From an uncultured Chloroflexota bacterium (lineage in GTDB: Bacteria; Chloroflexota; Anaerolineae; Aggregatilineales; Phototrophicaceae), in the NCBI GenBank assembly GCA_937927665.1, contig CALBRY010000371.1, forward strand, positions 1-22,639: 22,639 nt of DNA. Reading direction: 5' to 3'. Shown here in pieces: positions 8,615 through 16,775 of this stretch. The first letter of the stretch is position 1. Every line of letters starts with the position of its first letter. The notes below the pieces were generated by a model. The model made no database searches. It was not told the origin of the DNA and saw only the letters and a program-made list of their open reading frames with translations. Both the position numbers and the translations under genes were made by a program.

Positions 8615-8621
8615 CGGAAGC

Positions 8622-10667
8622 ATGAAATTCAACAAAGGACAATGGCTGCTTCAACCGGACACAAGCGTGATCTATCCGATCACGATCACCGATGTGCAAG
8701 TTGAGGCTGACAGCCTAACCATTTCGGGCTACGATCATCGTGTTCACAATCGCAACAGCTTTATTCACGGCTCGACGATCACGGCACGCTTTACGTCACC
8801 CCTGCCCAATGTAATCCGCGTACAGTTGGCACACTTCAAAGGGCGACAGCCGCGCACCCCGGCGTTCGACCTCGACTATACGCTAACCAATCCTCAGGTG
8901 GAAACCGGACGCGATGATCAGCGCGCATGGCTGAACACGGGGGCTCTTTCGGTGGTCGTTCCCGTGAGCGGCGAATGGCGCTATGCCTTACACCGTGACG
9001 GTGAACTCCTCACCGAAAGCGAACCGCAAGCCGTCGGTTTATTCACACAGGGCGGAAAAACCTACCTGCGCGATCAACTTTCGCTGCAAGTGGGGGAAAC
9101 CGTTTACGGCTTGGGTGAGCGTTTCAGCGCGTTCGTCAAGAATGGGCAGTCGGTGGACATCTGGAACGAGGACGGCGGCACCAACAGCGAGTACGCCTAT
9201 AAGAACGTCCCCTTTTACCTGACCAGTCAGGGGTATGGCGTGCTGGTCAATCACCCCGGCAGTGTGGCGTTCGAGGTCGCATCGCACCACATCGAGCGCG
9301 TGCAGTTCAGCGTCGAAGGTCACAGCCTCGATTATTATGTGTTCGGCGGCGCGACGATGAAAGACGCGCTTGAGCAGTACACCCGCTTGAGCGGACGTCC
9401 CGCCCTGCCGCCGGAATGGTCATTCGGCTTGTGGCTGTCTACTTCGTTCACCACCAACTACGACGAACCGACGATCCTCGACAACATCGACCGCATGGAA
9501 GAGTTGGGCATCCCGATCCGCGTCTTTCATTTCGACTGCTTCTGGATGAAAGAACTCACGTGGTCAAGCTTCGTCTGGGATCCGCGCTTCTTCCCCGATC
9601 CGGCGGGCATGTTGGCGCGCCTCAAGGCGAAAGGGATCAAAATTTGCGTGTGGATCAACCCGTACATCGCTGAAGCATCGCCGCTGTTCGCGGAAGGCGC
9701 AGCGCAGGGCTATTTGCTCCACGCGCAAAACGGCATTGACGTGTTTCAAGCCGACGACTGGCAGCCGGGGATCGGTTTTGTCGATTTCACCAACCCGGCG
9801 GCGCGGGCGTGGTACGCGGGCAAACTGCGCGAACTGCTCGACATAGGCGTCGATGCCTTCAAGACCGATTTCGGCGAACGCATCCCGACCGATGTCAGCT
9901 ACTTCGACGGCAGCGACCCGGAGCGGATGCACAATTACTACACCTACTTGTACAATCAGACGGTGTTCGACCTGCTGCGCGAAGTCAAAGGCGACGGTGA
10001 AGCAGTCGTATTCGCCCGTTCTACGACGAGCGGCGGACATAAATACCCGGTGCATTGGGGCGGCGATAACAGTTCAACCTACCCATCAATGGCGGAGACG
10101 CTGCGCGGCGGTCTATCACTCGGCATGTGCGGCTTTGGCTTCTGGAGTCACGACATCGGCGGTTTTCATGACACTGCGCCGCCCGATCTGTATAAGCGCT
10201 GGGTTGCCTTCGGATTGATGTCATCGCACAGCCGTCTGCACGGCAATACGAGCGTTCGTCTTCCTTGGATGTTTGATGACGAGTCGATTGATGTGCTGCG
10301 CTATTTCAACAATCTCAAAATGCGGATTCTGCCCTATCTGCTCGACGCGGCGCGCGAAGCGCACGAATGCGGGTGTCCGGTGATGCGCCCGATGGTGCTG
10401 GAGTTCCCGGACGATTTGACCTGCCGCCCGCTCGACTTGCAGTATATGCTTGGGTCGGCGCTGCTGGTCGCGCCGATCTTCAACCCGCGCGGCATGGTAT
10501 CCTATTATTTGCCAGAGGGGCAGTGGCGCAATCTGCTGACAGGCGAGATCGCCGAGGGCGGGCGCTGGCGCACCGAGACACACGGCTATTTCAGTTTGCC
10601 GCTGTGGGTGAACCTCGAACGCGGCGGTCACTGGGAATGCTTGAATTCGTACCCGTCTGAACCATAA
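8622..10667 (+). CDS. Alpha-xylosidase, GH31 family (YicI-like), C-terminally shortened
   Basis: This cytoplasmic exo-enzyme removes alpha-1,6-linked xylose from glucose, as in xyloglucan oligosaccharides and isoprimeverose. The start MKFNKGQWLLQPDTSVIYP aligns with the YicI N-terminus; the frame is open further upstream but that is discounted. The TIM barrel carries SFGLWLSTSFTTNYDE, HFDCFWMKELTW and KICVWINPYI. The nucleophile is Asp416 in FKTDFGERIPTD and the acid/base is Asp482 in HWGGD, the same numbers as in E. coli YicI as I recall it. Lys414 is also conserved. The product is 681 residues against about 772 for YicI. Similarity stops shortly after YFSLPLWV, and the last 18 residues look unrelated, so the distal beta-sandwich domain is missing. 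A decayed fucosidase begins directly downstream, so a deletion at this junction is likely. Whether the shortened enzyme works is unknown. Confidence 0.93.
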   Translation: MKFNKGQWLLQPDTSVIYPITITDVQVEADSLTISGYDHRVHNRNSFIHGSTITARFTSPLPNVIRVQLAHFKGRQPRTPAFDLDYTLTNPQVETGRDDQRAWLNTGALSVVVPVSGEWRYALHRDGELLTESEPQAVGLFTQGGKTYLRDQLSLQVGETVYGLGERFSAFVKNGQSVDIWNEDGGTNSEYAYKNVPFYLTSQGYGVLVNHPGSVAFEVASHHIERVQFSVEGHSLDYYVFGGATMKDALEQYTRLSGRPALPPEWSFGLWLSTSFTTNYDEPTILDNIDRMEELGIPIRVFHFDCFWMKELTWSSFVWDPRFFPDPAGMLARLKAKGIKICVWINPYIAEASPLFAEGAAQGYLLHAQNGIDVFQADDWQPGIGFVDFTNPAARAWYAGKLRELLDIGVDAFKTDFGERIPTDVSYFDGSDPERMHNYYTYLYNQTVFDLLREVKGDGEAVVFARSTTSGGHKYPVHWGGDNSSTYPSMAETLRGGLSLGMCGFGFWSHDIGGFHDTAPPDLYKRWVAFGLMSSHSRLHGNTSVRLPWMFDDESIDVLRYFNNLKMRILPYLLDAAREAHECGCPVMRPMVLEFPDDLTCRPLDLQYMLGSALLVAPIFNPRGMVSYYLPEGQWRNLLTGEIAEGGRWRTETHGYFSLPLWVNLERGGHWECLNSYPSEP

Positions 10668-10701
10668 TCGGATTGCGAATAGGGAATCACTTTCGCAGTT
10701 T

Positions 10702-11544
10702 TCGACTCCCCGCTGGTATGAGGATGCCAAATTCGGCATCTTCATCCATTGGGGGATTTATCCTGTACCGGCAGGGCAGCGAAGAATTTAAGCATCCAGG
10801 CTGGCGCGCTCGCGGAGCATCACGGCGGTTTCCCGATGTGCAACGCGGCGCTCTCTGAATGGAGTGCCGCCAAAATGTACCAAAGCGCGACATTATCGCG
10901 GAGTTAGCGGCGGCGTGAGGGATTAATCTTCGGCGTTTCCAGTCACCATGCCGAACACTGGTGATTTTTGACGGCGGTGGAATTCGTACTCCAGCACAAA
11001 TGCGAGGCATTCCCGCGAGAGACTGCCCTCTACGACACCTCGGTCAGTTACACGTCATGGTGCTGTATTGAGGACGATGAATTTGAGTCGGTGACAACCC
11101 TCGTACACGATTTGGTCGATATCGTCAGCAAGAATGGCACCATCCCTGATGAATCCATTAAACGCCTGCTGGGAATCGGCAAATGGCTCACGACAAATGG
11201 CGAGGCAATTTACGGCACACGTCACTGGCATACGTTTGGCGAAGGCGTTACCATCGTCGATGAAGGGCATATGCGCGAACGCGAGGATAAGCCTTTCACC
11301 GCGCAGGACATTCGTTTCACAAGCAAGGATCGGGCGTTGTATGCGATCTGCCTCGGTTGGCCCGGAGATAGCGCCGTAATCAAGTCGCTGGCGGCGGATT
11401 CTCCTCTGCAAGCCGAACAAATTGAGTCGATCCGAATGCTTGGTTCGGACGAAAACTTGGCGTGGACGCAGGGTGACGACGGGCTGCACATCGCTACCCC
11501 ATCCCGGCAACCATGCCTACACCTTCAAAATCGCTCTCAAGTAG
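10702..11544 (+). pseudogene. Alpha-L-fucosidase (GH29) pseudogene
   Basis: These are fragments of one GH29 gene, in order but in different frames. 10702-10776 encodes RWYEDAKFGIFIHWGIYPVP, the GH29 N-terminal signature. 10800-10877 encodes GALAEHHGGFPMCNAALSEW and continues to AAKM. 10880-10918 encodes PKRDIIAELAAA, then TGA. 10923-10964 encodes LIFGVSSHHAEHW, then TGA. About 11010-11500 encodes the later part (DTSVSYTSW, LVHDLVDIVSKNG, IPDESIKRLLGIGKWLTTNG). 11500-11544 restores the C-terminal HAYTFKIALK with a stop. The segment that should hold the nucleophile Asp is deleted, and the family's conserved stretch between SKNG and the IPDES segment is missing. The intact gene would have removed fucose. 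The 3' part from 10968 is by chance in frame with the next gene and could be misread as a fusion. Confidence 0.88.
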
Positions 11545-11564
11545 CACAAGAGGAACTTACAAGA

Positions 11565-12605
11565 ATGACGGTTCAAGCGACCTCTCCCTTCACTGACGAC
11601 GGTGTCCGTCCTGATGCCGTACCCTATAAAGTTACCCATACTGGCGCCAAGATGCCGGCGATCGGTCTCGGTACGTTTGGTTCGGATAACTATTCTGCCG
11701 AATCAATTGCCGAGGCGGTCAAAGGCGCGATTGAGGTCGGTTATCGTCATATCGACTGCGCTGCTGTTTACGGCAACGAGCATTTGGTCGGGCAGTCCTT
11801 TCGTCATGCGATACAAACAGGCGTCCGACGCGAAGACCTCTGGATCACATCGAAGCTGTGGAACAATAAACACGATGAAAAGGATGTGATCCCCGCCTGC
11901 GAACAGTCGCTCAAAGATTTGCAGCTCGACTATCTCGACCTTTATCTCATCCATTGGCCGTTCCCCAATTACCACGCACCCGGCGTAGATGTAAGTTCGC
12001 GCGATCCGCATGCACGCCCCTACATCCACGAGAATTTCATGAAAACATGGCGGCAGTTGGAGAAGCTGGTTGATCTGGGGTTGGTGCGTCACATTGGCAC
12101 CAGCAACATGACTATTCCCAAGTTGAAACTGCTGATGCGCGACGCACGCATACAGCCGGTTGCTAATGAAATGGAACTGCATCCGCATTTTCAGCAGCCG
12201 GAACTGTTCGAATTTGTCGTCAAAAACGGCATCATCCCGATTGGCTTTTCTCCTATCGGATCACCACGCCGCCCGGAACGCGACCGCACCGCCGAGGACA
12301 CGGTAGATATTGAGGATCCGGTGATTGTCCAGATCGCGCAGCGGCTCAATGTTCATCCGGCAGTCGTATGTCTCAAGTGGGCGATCCAGCGCGGACAAGT
12401 ACCGATTCCGTTTTCGACGACTCGGCGCAATTATCTCGCAAATCTGCAGAGCACCGTCACAGAGCCGCTGACAGAGGAAGAAATGGCTGCGATCGTCAAG
12501 ATTGATAAGAACTGCCGTCTGATCAAAGGACAGGTGTTTCTGTGGAAAGATGGGCAAAGCTGGGAAGACCTCTGGGACGTTGATGGCGAGATCACCCCGG
12601 CATAG
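11565..12605 (+). CDS. Aldo-keto reductase (aldose-reductase-like)
   Basis: This is an NAD(P)H-dependent cytoplasmic oxidoreductase of 346 residues, reducing aldoses or ketones to alcohols in most relatives. The start MTVQATSPFTDDG is chosen because the frame upstream is fucosidase debris. AGAGGA (11549-11554) lies 10 nt before it. The catalytic tetrad is complete: Asp64 and Tyr69 in HIDCAAVYGNE, Lys97 in ITSKLW, and His130 in YLIHWPFP. The (alpha/beta)8 signature PAIGLGTFG is at residues 31-39, and the C-terminal cofactor segment is IPIPFSTTRRNYLANL. The kinase gene begins 3 nt after its stop. Sitting before an FGGY kinase and a polyol dehydrogenase, it could reduce xylose or galactose to xylitol or galactitol. 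That specificity is inferred. Confidence 0.92.
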   Translation: MTVQATSPFTDDGVRPDAVPYKVTHTGAKMPAIGLGTFGSDNYSAESIAEAVKGAIEVGYRHIDCAAVYGNEHLVGQSFRHAIQTGVRREDLWITSKLWNNKHDEKDVIPACEQSLKDLQLDYLDLYLIHWPFPNYHAPGVDVSSRDPHARPYIHENFMKTWRQLEKLVDLGLVRHIGTSNMTIPKLKLLMRDARIQPVANEMELHPHFQQPELFEFVVKNGIIPIGFSPIGSPRRPERDRTAEDTVDIEDPVIVQIAQRLNVHPAVVCLKWAIQRGQVPIPFSTTRRNYLANLQSTVTEPLTEEEMAAIVKIDKNCRLIKGQVFLWKDGQSWEDLWDVDGEITPA

Positions 12606-12608
12606 CTC

Positions 12609-14153
12609 ATGGCACACCACTATATTCTGACCTTCGATATAGGTACATCGAGCACAAAAACAGCTCTTTGGGATGAATCCGGGCGCATCGTCGCGCAAAC
12701 TTCTTATGCCTACTCCCTCAGCCGCCCCGATCCACTCTGGGCAGAAATCGATGCGAACCTTTGGTGGCAAGCAGTCTGCTCGACCAGCGCCGAAGTGATC
12801 GCAAAAGCAGGCATCAACCCGCGTGACATTGCGGGGATCGGGATCGATGGCATGGGCTGGACGCTCATCCCGGTGGATCGTCACGTGCGTCCGCTGTCTC
12901 CGGCAGTGATCTGGTTAGATCGACGCGCTGGTGAGGAAGCCCGCTGGCTAAACGCACTTCCTAACGCGCAAGATCTGATCAAATTGACGGCTAACCCGCT
13001 CGATTCCGCTTACATCACGCCAAAACTGCTGTGGCTGATGCGCCATCAACCAGAACTTTTCGACTCCACCTATCAATTCTTGACAGCATCCGGGTTCATC
13101 GTCGCACGGCTCACAGGTGAATTTACCTGCGACTATACACAGGCTTACGGCTATCACTTTTTCGATCTGGCTCACGAGTGCTGGGATGCCTCCGTTGCAG
13201 AACAACTCGGCATCCCGTTGGAAAAAATGCCTCCACTCTTTCCTTGCACAGCGATTGCGGGGCAAGTCACTGCCCAAGCCGCGGCAGAAACCGGATTAAC
13301 ACCGGGGATTCCTGTCATCGTTGGATGCTTGGACGCGGCAGCGGGTGCGCTTGGATCAGGCGTGACACGCTTACAACAAACAAATGAGCAGGGCGGTCAG
13401 GCGGGGGGCATGGCGGTGAGCCTTGATCATATCGTCGTCAAACCTGATCTGATCTTCTCTCATCATGTGCTGCCGGGACAGTATCTTTTGCAAGCGGGGA
13501 CAACAGGCGGGGGATCGTTGGGCTGGTTTCGTGACATCGTCGCGCAAGCCGATCCGACAGCCGCCAAAATCCCCTTCGAGCAGTTGAGCCAACAGGTTGA
13601 AACAACTCCGGCAGGCGCACATGGCGTCATCTTCATCCCTTACATGGCAGGCGAACGCACGCCGTTGTGGAATAGTAATGCGCGCGGCGTATTCCTAGGG
13701 CTTTCTTACAGCAGCACGCGTGCCGATCTGCTGCGGGCGATCATGGAGGGATGCGCCTTTGCGGTGTACGATAATCTCAGCATCGCGGAGGAACAGGGAA
13801 TTACCATCACGGAATTTCTCGGTTCAGGCGGTGCAACCTCCAGCAGCGTTTGGTCTCAGATTAAAGCGGACATCTACAATAAGCCGTTCATTGTCGCACG
13901 GTTGGCAGATGGCAGCGAAGGTGGTCACGCACTGGGATTATTCGCGCTTGCCGCCTGCGCCGTCGGTCTCGACGATCAGGTTGGCGCTTGCGTCGAGCGA
14001 CTGCTGCCGAACCGCCGCAGATTTGAGCCATCGGCAGAACGCCATGCCTTGTACGAAGAAATGTTCGGAGTCTATCGCAGGGCATCGCGGCACTTGTTGG
14101 AAGATTTTGACGTATTGGCTGCCGTTTCTCAGAAATACGGATTAAGCCGCTAG
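12609..14153 (+). CDS. FGGY-family carbohydrate kinase
   Basis: This is an ATP-dependent sugar kinase of 514 residues, the usual FGGY length. The N-terminal actin-like domain begins with the phosphate loop FDIGTSSTKTALWD (residues 9-22). The catalytic base is Asp242 in GCLDAAAGALGSG. The second domain has the family segments FIPYMAGERTPLWN, FLGSGGATSSSVWSQIKADI (near 405) and GSEGGHALGLFALAA. It starts 3 nt after the aldo-keto reductase without a clear ribosome binding site, so translational coupling is likely. The family acts on ketoses or polyols (xylulose, fuculose, gluconate, glycerol). With a reductase and a dehydrogenase beside it, xylulokinase is plausible. With a fucosidase remnant and a FucU homologue nearby, fuculokinase is an alternative. 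The sequence alone does not decide. Confidence 0.92.
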   Translation: MAHHYILTFDIGTSSTKTALWDESGRIVAQTSYAYSLSRPDPLWAEIDANLWWQAVCSTSAEVIAKAGINPRDIAGIGIDGMGWTLIPVDRHVRPLSPAVIWLDRRAGEEARWLNALPNAQDLIKLTANPLDSAYITPKLLWLMRHQPELFDSTYQFLTASGFIVARLTGEFTCDYTQAYGYHFFDLAHECWDASVAEQLGIPLEKMPPLFPCTAIAGQVTAQAAAETGLTPGIPVIVGCLDAAAGALGSGVTRLQQTNEQGGQAGGMAVSLDHIVVKPDLIFSHHVLPGQYLLQAGTTGGGSLGWFRDIVAQADPTAAKIPFEQLSQQVETTPAGAHGVIFIPYMAGERTPLWNSNARGVFLGLSYSSTRADLLRAIMEGCAFAVYDNLSIAEEQGITITEFLGSGGATSSSVWSQIKADIYNKPFIVARLADGSEGGHALGLFALAACAVGLDDQVGACVERLLPNRRRFEPSAERHALYEEMFGVYRRASRHLLEDFDVLAAVSQKYGLSR

Positions 14154-14176
14154 CATTCACTGTTTTGGAGCAGGAT

Positions 14177-15223
14177 ATGAAAGCCGTCGTTCTCGAAAAT
14201 AAAGGCGTCTTGACGACTCAAGATGTGCCTACACCCGTGCCTGCAAAGGGGCATCTCCTTTTGAAGGTGAAAGCCGCTTCTATCTGCGGTTCTGATATCA
14301 GCCGCTATGCCAAAGGGCATCGCATGTATCCCCTGATCCTCGGTCACGAGGTTGCGGGCGTGATTACCGCCGTTGGCGAAGATGTCAACCCCGATCTGCT
14401 TGGCAAGCACGCCGCAGTTATTCCACTTGTCCCCTGTTTTGAGTGCATAGAATGCCAGCGGGGTTACTACTCGGCGTGTCACAGCTATTCGTTTATTGGG
14501 TCGCGCCAATCGGGCGGTTTTGCCGAATATGTCGAAATCCCCGAACGGAACGCGTTGATCCTGCCGGATGATCTACCCTTTGAGTTGGCAGCATTGATCG
14601 AACCTTCAACGGTCGCACGCCACATCTTAGACTTGGGGAATTTCCAGTCAGGACAAACGGCAGTGGTGCTTGGCGCTGGTTCAATCGGGTTGATGGTGGT
14701 TCAGTGGCTTCGGATTCTGAAAGCATCGCTGATCATCTGCACGGATGTGAACCCGATTAACCTTGAGGTCGCCCAGAAACTTGGCGCTCATGTGGTGCTG
14801 AATCCGCAGCAGGTTGATGTGAAAGCAGAAGTTGCCAAACTGACAGGCGATGGCGTCGATCTCGCTATCGAAGCGGCAGGTGCGCCACAGGCTTTAGCCC
14901 AAACGATTCAGGTGACACGACCGCGCGGATCGATTGTGCTCGGTGGCAATCAGCCGCTCGATGCCAGTCTGCCGATGCAGTTCATCGAAGACCTGATGCG
15001 TAAGGAACTCTCCCTCAATGGTTGTTTCATGTCCTATTCCGCGCCTTTTCCGGGGCATGAGTGGACAGACACCGTACAGGCGATTCAATCCGGTGAACTA
15101 TGGCTGGAGGCGATGATTTCGCATCATTATCCCCTGCTAGATGCGCCTCATGTGTTTGAGGAGATCGCCGCGCACCGCCTGACACACCAGAAAATTATTC
15201 TGCTGCCGGAGTCGGATGTATGA
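14177..15223 (+). CDS. Zinc-dependent polyol/polyol-phosphate dehydrogenase (GatD-like MDR)
   Basis: This is a medium-chain dehydrogenase of 348 residues closely resembling galactitol-1-phosphate 5-dehydrogenase (GatD). It would oxidise a polyol or polyol phosphate to a ketose with NAD+. The start at 14177 follows GGAG (14167-14170); an in-frame ATG at 14165 is discounted. Catalytic zinc ligands are Cys37 (SICGSD) and His57/Glu58 (GHE). The structural zinc site is Cys87, Cys90, Cys93 and Cys101 (CFECIECQRGYYSAC). FIGSRQSGGFAEY and the later LRKEL-like/EWTDT region are GatD hallmarks. The nucleotide site is LGAGSIG, followed by CTDVN, where the Asp favours NAD over NADP. If it acts on galactitol-1-phosphate, its product tagatose-6-phosphate is the substrate of the PfkB kinase downstream. 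No PTS genes are visible, so a free polyol such as xylitol or galactitol is an alternative substrate. Confidence 0.92.
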   Translation: MKAVVLENKGVLTTQDVPTPVPAKGHLLLKVKAASICGSDISRYAKGHRMYPLILGHEVAGVITAVGEDVNPDLLGKHAAVIPLVPCFECIECQRGYYSACHSYSFIGSRQSGGFAEYVEIPERNALILPDDLPFELAALIEPSTVARHILDLGNFQSGQTAVVLGAGSIGLMVVQWLRILKASLIICTDVNPINLEVAQKLGAHVVLNPQQVDVKAEVAKLTGDGVDLAIEAAGAPQALAQTIQVTRPRGSIVLGGNQPLDASLPMQFIEDLMRKELSLNGCFMSYSAPFPGHEWTDTVQAIQSGELWLEAMISHHYPLLDAPHVFEEIAAHRLTHQKIILLPESDV

Positions 15224-15345
15224 CTCTGTGTAACCCGAAAAGTTGGCTGGAATGCGCCGAAGCGCGCATCGGGCTGTCGACGCGTTCAATGCCAATACGC
15301 GAGCATATCCGCTTCTTCAGTGCATCGGCTAAGGTTGCATCATGA
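15220..15345 (+). pseudogene. Possible class II ketose-bisphosphate aldolase remnant (41-codon coupled ORF)
   Basis: The 118-bp gap between the dehydrogenase and the PfkB kinase holds a 41-codon frame. Its ATG overlaps the upstream stop (ATGA), and its stop overlaps the downstream start (ATGA), so it could still couple translation. It begins NPKSWLECAEA. In the next frame, 15267-15317 reads HRAVDAFNANTRAYPLL before a stop at 15330. Joined by one frameshift these resemble the N-terminus of class II fructose/tagatose-bisphosphate aldolases, whose first strand carries an RAVGAFN-like motif. That is exactly the enzyme expected after a tagatose-6-phosphate kinase. The match is short and made by eye, so the family call is tentative. 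Confidence 0.4.
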
Positions 15346-16271
15346 TCCTATGCGTCACTGCCAACGCCGCCGTCGATAAGACACTCGTCGTGAGTCCATT
15401 TCGCTTAGATGAAATCCACCGCCCGCAGTCTGTGCTGGCATTGGCGGGCGGCAAGGGCTGCAATGTTGCACGAGCATTAAAAACTCTCAGCGAACAGGCG
15501 TTGGTGACGGGCTGGGTCGGCGGGTTTGCCGGGCAGTTCATCGAACATGGACTGCAAGCTGAGGGGATTGAGACTGCCTTCGTTCATACCGGTGCCGAGT
15601 CGCGTACTTGTCTCTCCATTCTCGATCCAGAAGCGGGGACGATGACCGAAATCTACGAGAAAGGCGAGCCGGTTTCCAGCGAGAAGGTGCATGAATTGAT
15701 CGAGCGCTTCGGTCAGCTTGTATCGCGCTGCCGCGCTGTCGTGCTTTCCGGCAGCCTACCCGCTGGCGTTCCGCCCGATTTCTACGCGCAGTTGATCAGG
15801 ATCGCGCACTTGGCAAATATCCCGGTATATCTCGATGCCAGCGGTGAGGCACTCCGGCAGGGAATAGAAGCACAGCCGGACTTAATCAAGCCGAACAAGC
15901 AGGAATTCGCCCACTTTGTTGGCGGCGATCTTGACAGCCTCGACGGATACGCCGCTGCTGCAATCGAGGTTGCCACGCGGTACAAGACGAAGGTTGTTCT
16001 ATCGCTGGGTGCAGACGGCGCACTGATGGCTGCGGGATCGCAGCTTTTGCGGGCGCGTCCACCGCAGGTGACTATCACCAGCGCGGTTGGATCGGGTGAC
16101 AGCCTCGTGGCGGGCTTATTGTACGCATCCGGGGCTGATGTACGCGAGCAGCTTCGCTGCGGTGTTGCCGCCGGAACCGCCAATGCGCTCCGTCTTGGGG
16201 CGGGTGTTTTTACTCGCGAAGATTTCGAGCGAATCTACGCGGGCGTGACAGTTGACAGCCTAAAGGAGTGA
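15342..16271 (+). CDS. PfkB-family kinase, 1-phosphofructokinase/tagatose-6-phosphate kinase type
   Basis: This is a 309-residue ribokinase-fold kinase. It resembles the FruK/LacC subgroup, which phosphorylates fructose-1-phosphate or tagatose-6-phosphate to the bisphosphate. The N-terminal motif AGGKGCNVARAL (residues 35-46) is the PfkB signature 1. AVGSGDSLVAGLL contains the anion hole and catalytic base Asp253. The segment LSGSLPAGVP and the substrate region LIKPNKQEF are subgroup features. The ATG overlaps the stop of the short upstream frame. The next gene's ribosome binding site overlaps its own end. After a GatD-like dehydrogenase, tagatose-6-phosphate kinase is the most coherent role. 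1-phosphofructokinase cannot be excluded. Confidence 0.9.
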   Translation: MILCVTANAAVDKTLVVSPFRLDEIHRPQSVLALAGGKGCNVARALKTLSEQALVTGWVGGFAGQFIEHGLQAEGIETAFVHTGAESRTCLSILDPEAGTMTEIYEKGEPVSSEKVHELIERFGQLVSRCRAVVLSGSLPAGVPPDFYAQLIRIAHLANIPVYLDASGEALRQGIEAQPDLIKPNKQEFAHFVGGDLDSLDGYAAAAIEVATRYKTKVVLSLGADGALMAAGSQLLRARPPQVTITSAVGSGDSLVAGLLYASGADVREQLRCGVAAGTANALRLGAGVFTREDFERIYAGVTVDSLKE

Positions 16272-16276
16272 TTTCG

Positions 16277-16690
16277 ATGCTCAAGACAAACCTGACTCAT
16301 CCCGGTATCCTTGCAGCACTAGGCAGCATGGGGCATGGCAGCAAGGTGTTGATTGCGGACGGCAACTATCCTTTTAGCACACATACGAACCCGGCTGCAG
16401 CACATATTTACCTCAATTTGCGTCCGGGGTTAATCTCAGTGACCGATGCTCTCGAATCTGTGATCACCGCTGTCCCGATCGAGGCGGCTCATGTGATGCA
16501 GCCCGCGGATGGCAGCACGCCCGAAATTTTCGGCGAATTCGCTTCCTTATTGCCCGGGCTGGAATTGCAGCGGGTTGAGCGATTTGCTTTCTACGATCTT
16601 GGACGCCACTCAGAGGTTGGGTTGGTCATTGCCACCGGCGAAGCTCGAATTTATGCCAACATCATGCTGACTATCGGTGTTGTGCAGTAG
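16277..16690 (+). CDS. RbsD/FucU-family sugar mutarotase
   Basis: This small cytoplasmic enzyme (137 residues) interconverts anomers or ring forms of a free sugar such as L-fucose or ribose so that kinases or isomerases receive the right form. ATG at 16277 follows AGGAG (16264-16268) by 8 nt; an upstream GTG at 16268 overlaps that site. The family motif MGHGSKVLIADGNYP lies near residues 17-31. The C-terminal substrate loop is RFAFYDLGRHSEVGLVIATG followed by YANIMLTIGVV. The spacing of these elements fits FucU somewhat better than RbsD. It is the last gene of the co-directional run and is followed by a hairpin terminator. Its presence supports handling of free monosaccharides released inside the cell. 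Confidence 0.9.
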   Translation: MLKTNLTHPGILAALGSMGHGSKVLIADGNYPFSTHTNPAAAHIYLNLRPGLISVTDALESVITAVPIEAAHVMQPADGSTPEIFGEFASLLPGLELQRVERFAFYDLGRHSEVGLVIATGEARIYANIMLTIGVVQ

Positions 16691-16738
16691 GAACACAGTG
16701 CGGACTGACTCCTACAAGATTCGGTGGGAAGGTTCGGT

Positions 16739-16770
16739 ATGTGGGCTGTGGCAGAAGTCGCAGCCCACAT
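16739..16770. terminator. Hairpin terminator at end of sugar operon
   Basis: A perfect 10-bp inverted repeat, ATGTGGGCTG (16739-16748) and CAGCCCACAT (16761-16770), has a 12-nt loop and is followed by GCTTTCTACTT. It lies between the last operon gene and the convergent dehydrogenase remnant, so it may serve both strands. The T-run is weak. Confidence 0.65.
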
Positions 16771-16775
16771 GCTTT

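Noticed and set aside
10968..12605. Novel 545-residue fucosidase-reductase fusion enzyme
   Set aside because: The N-terminal part lacks the GH29 nucleophile region, begins at a TTG inside debris, and its natural C-terminus is readable in another frame. The reductase has its own ATG and ribosome binding site.
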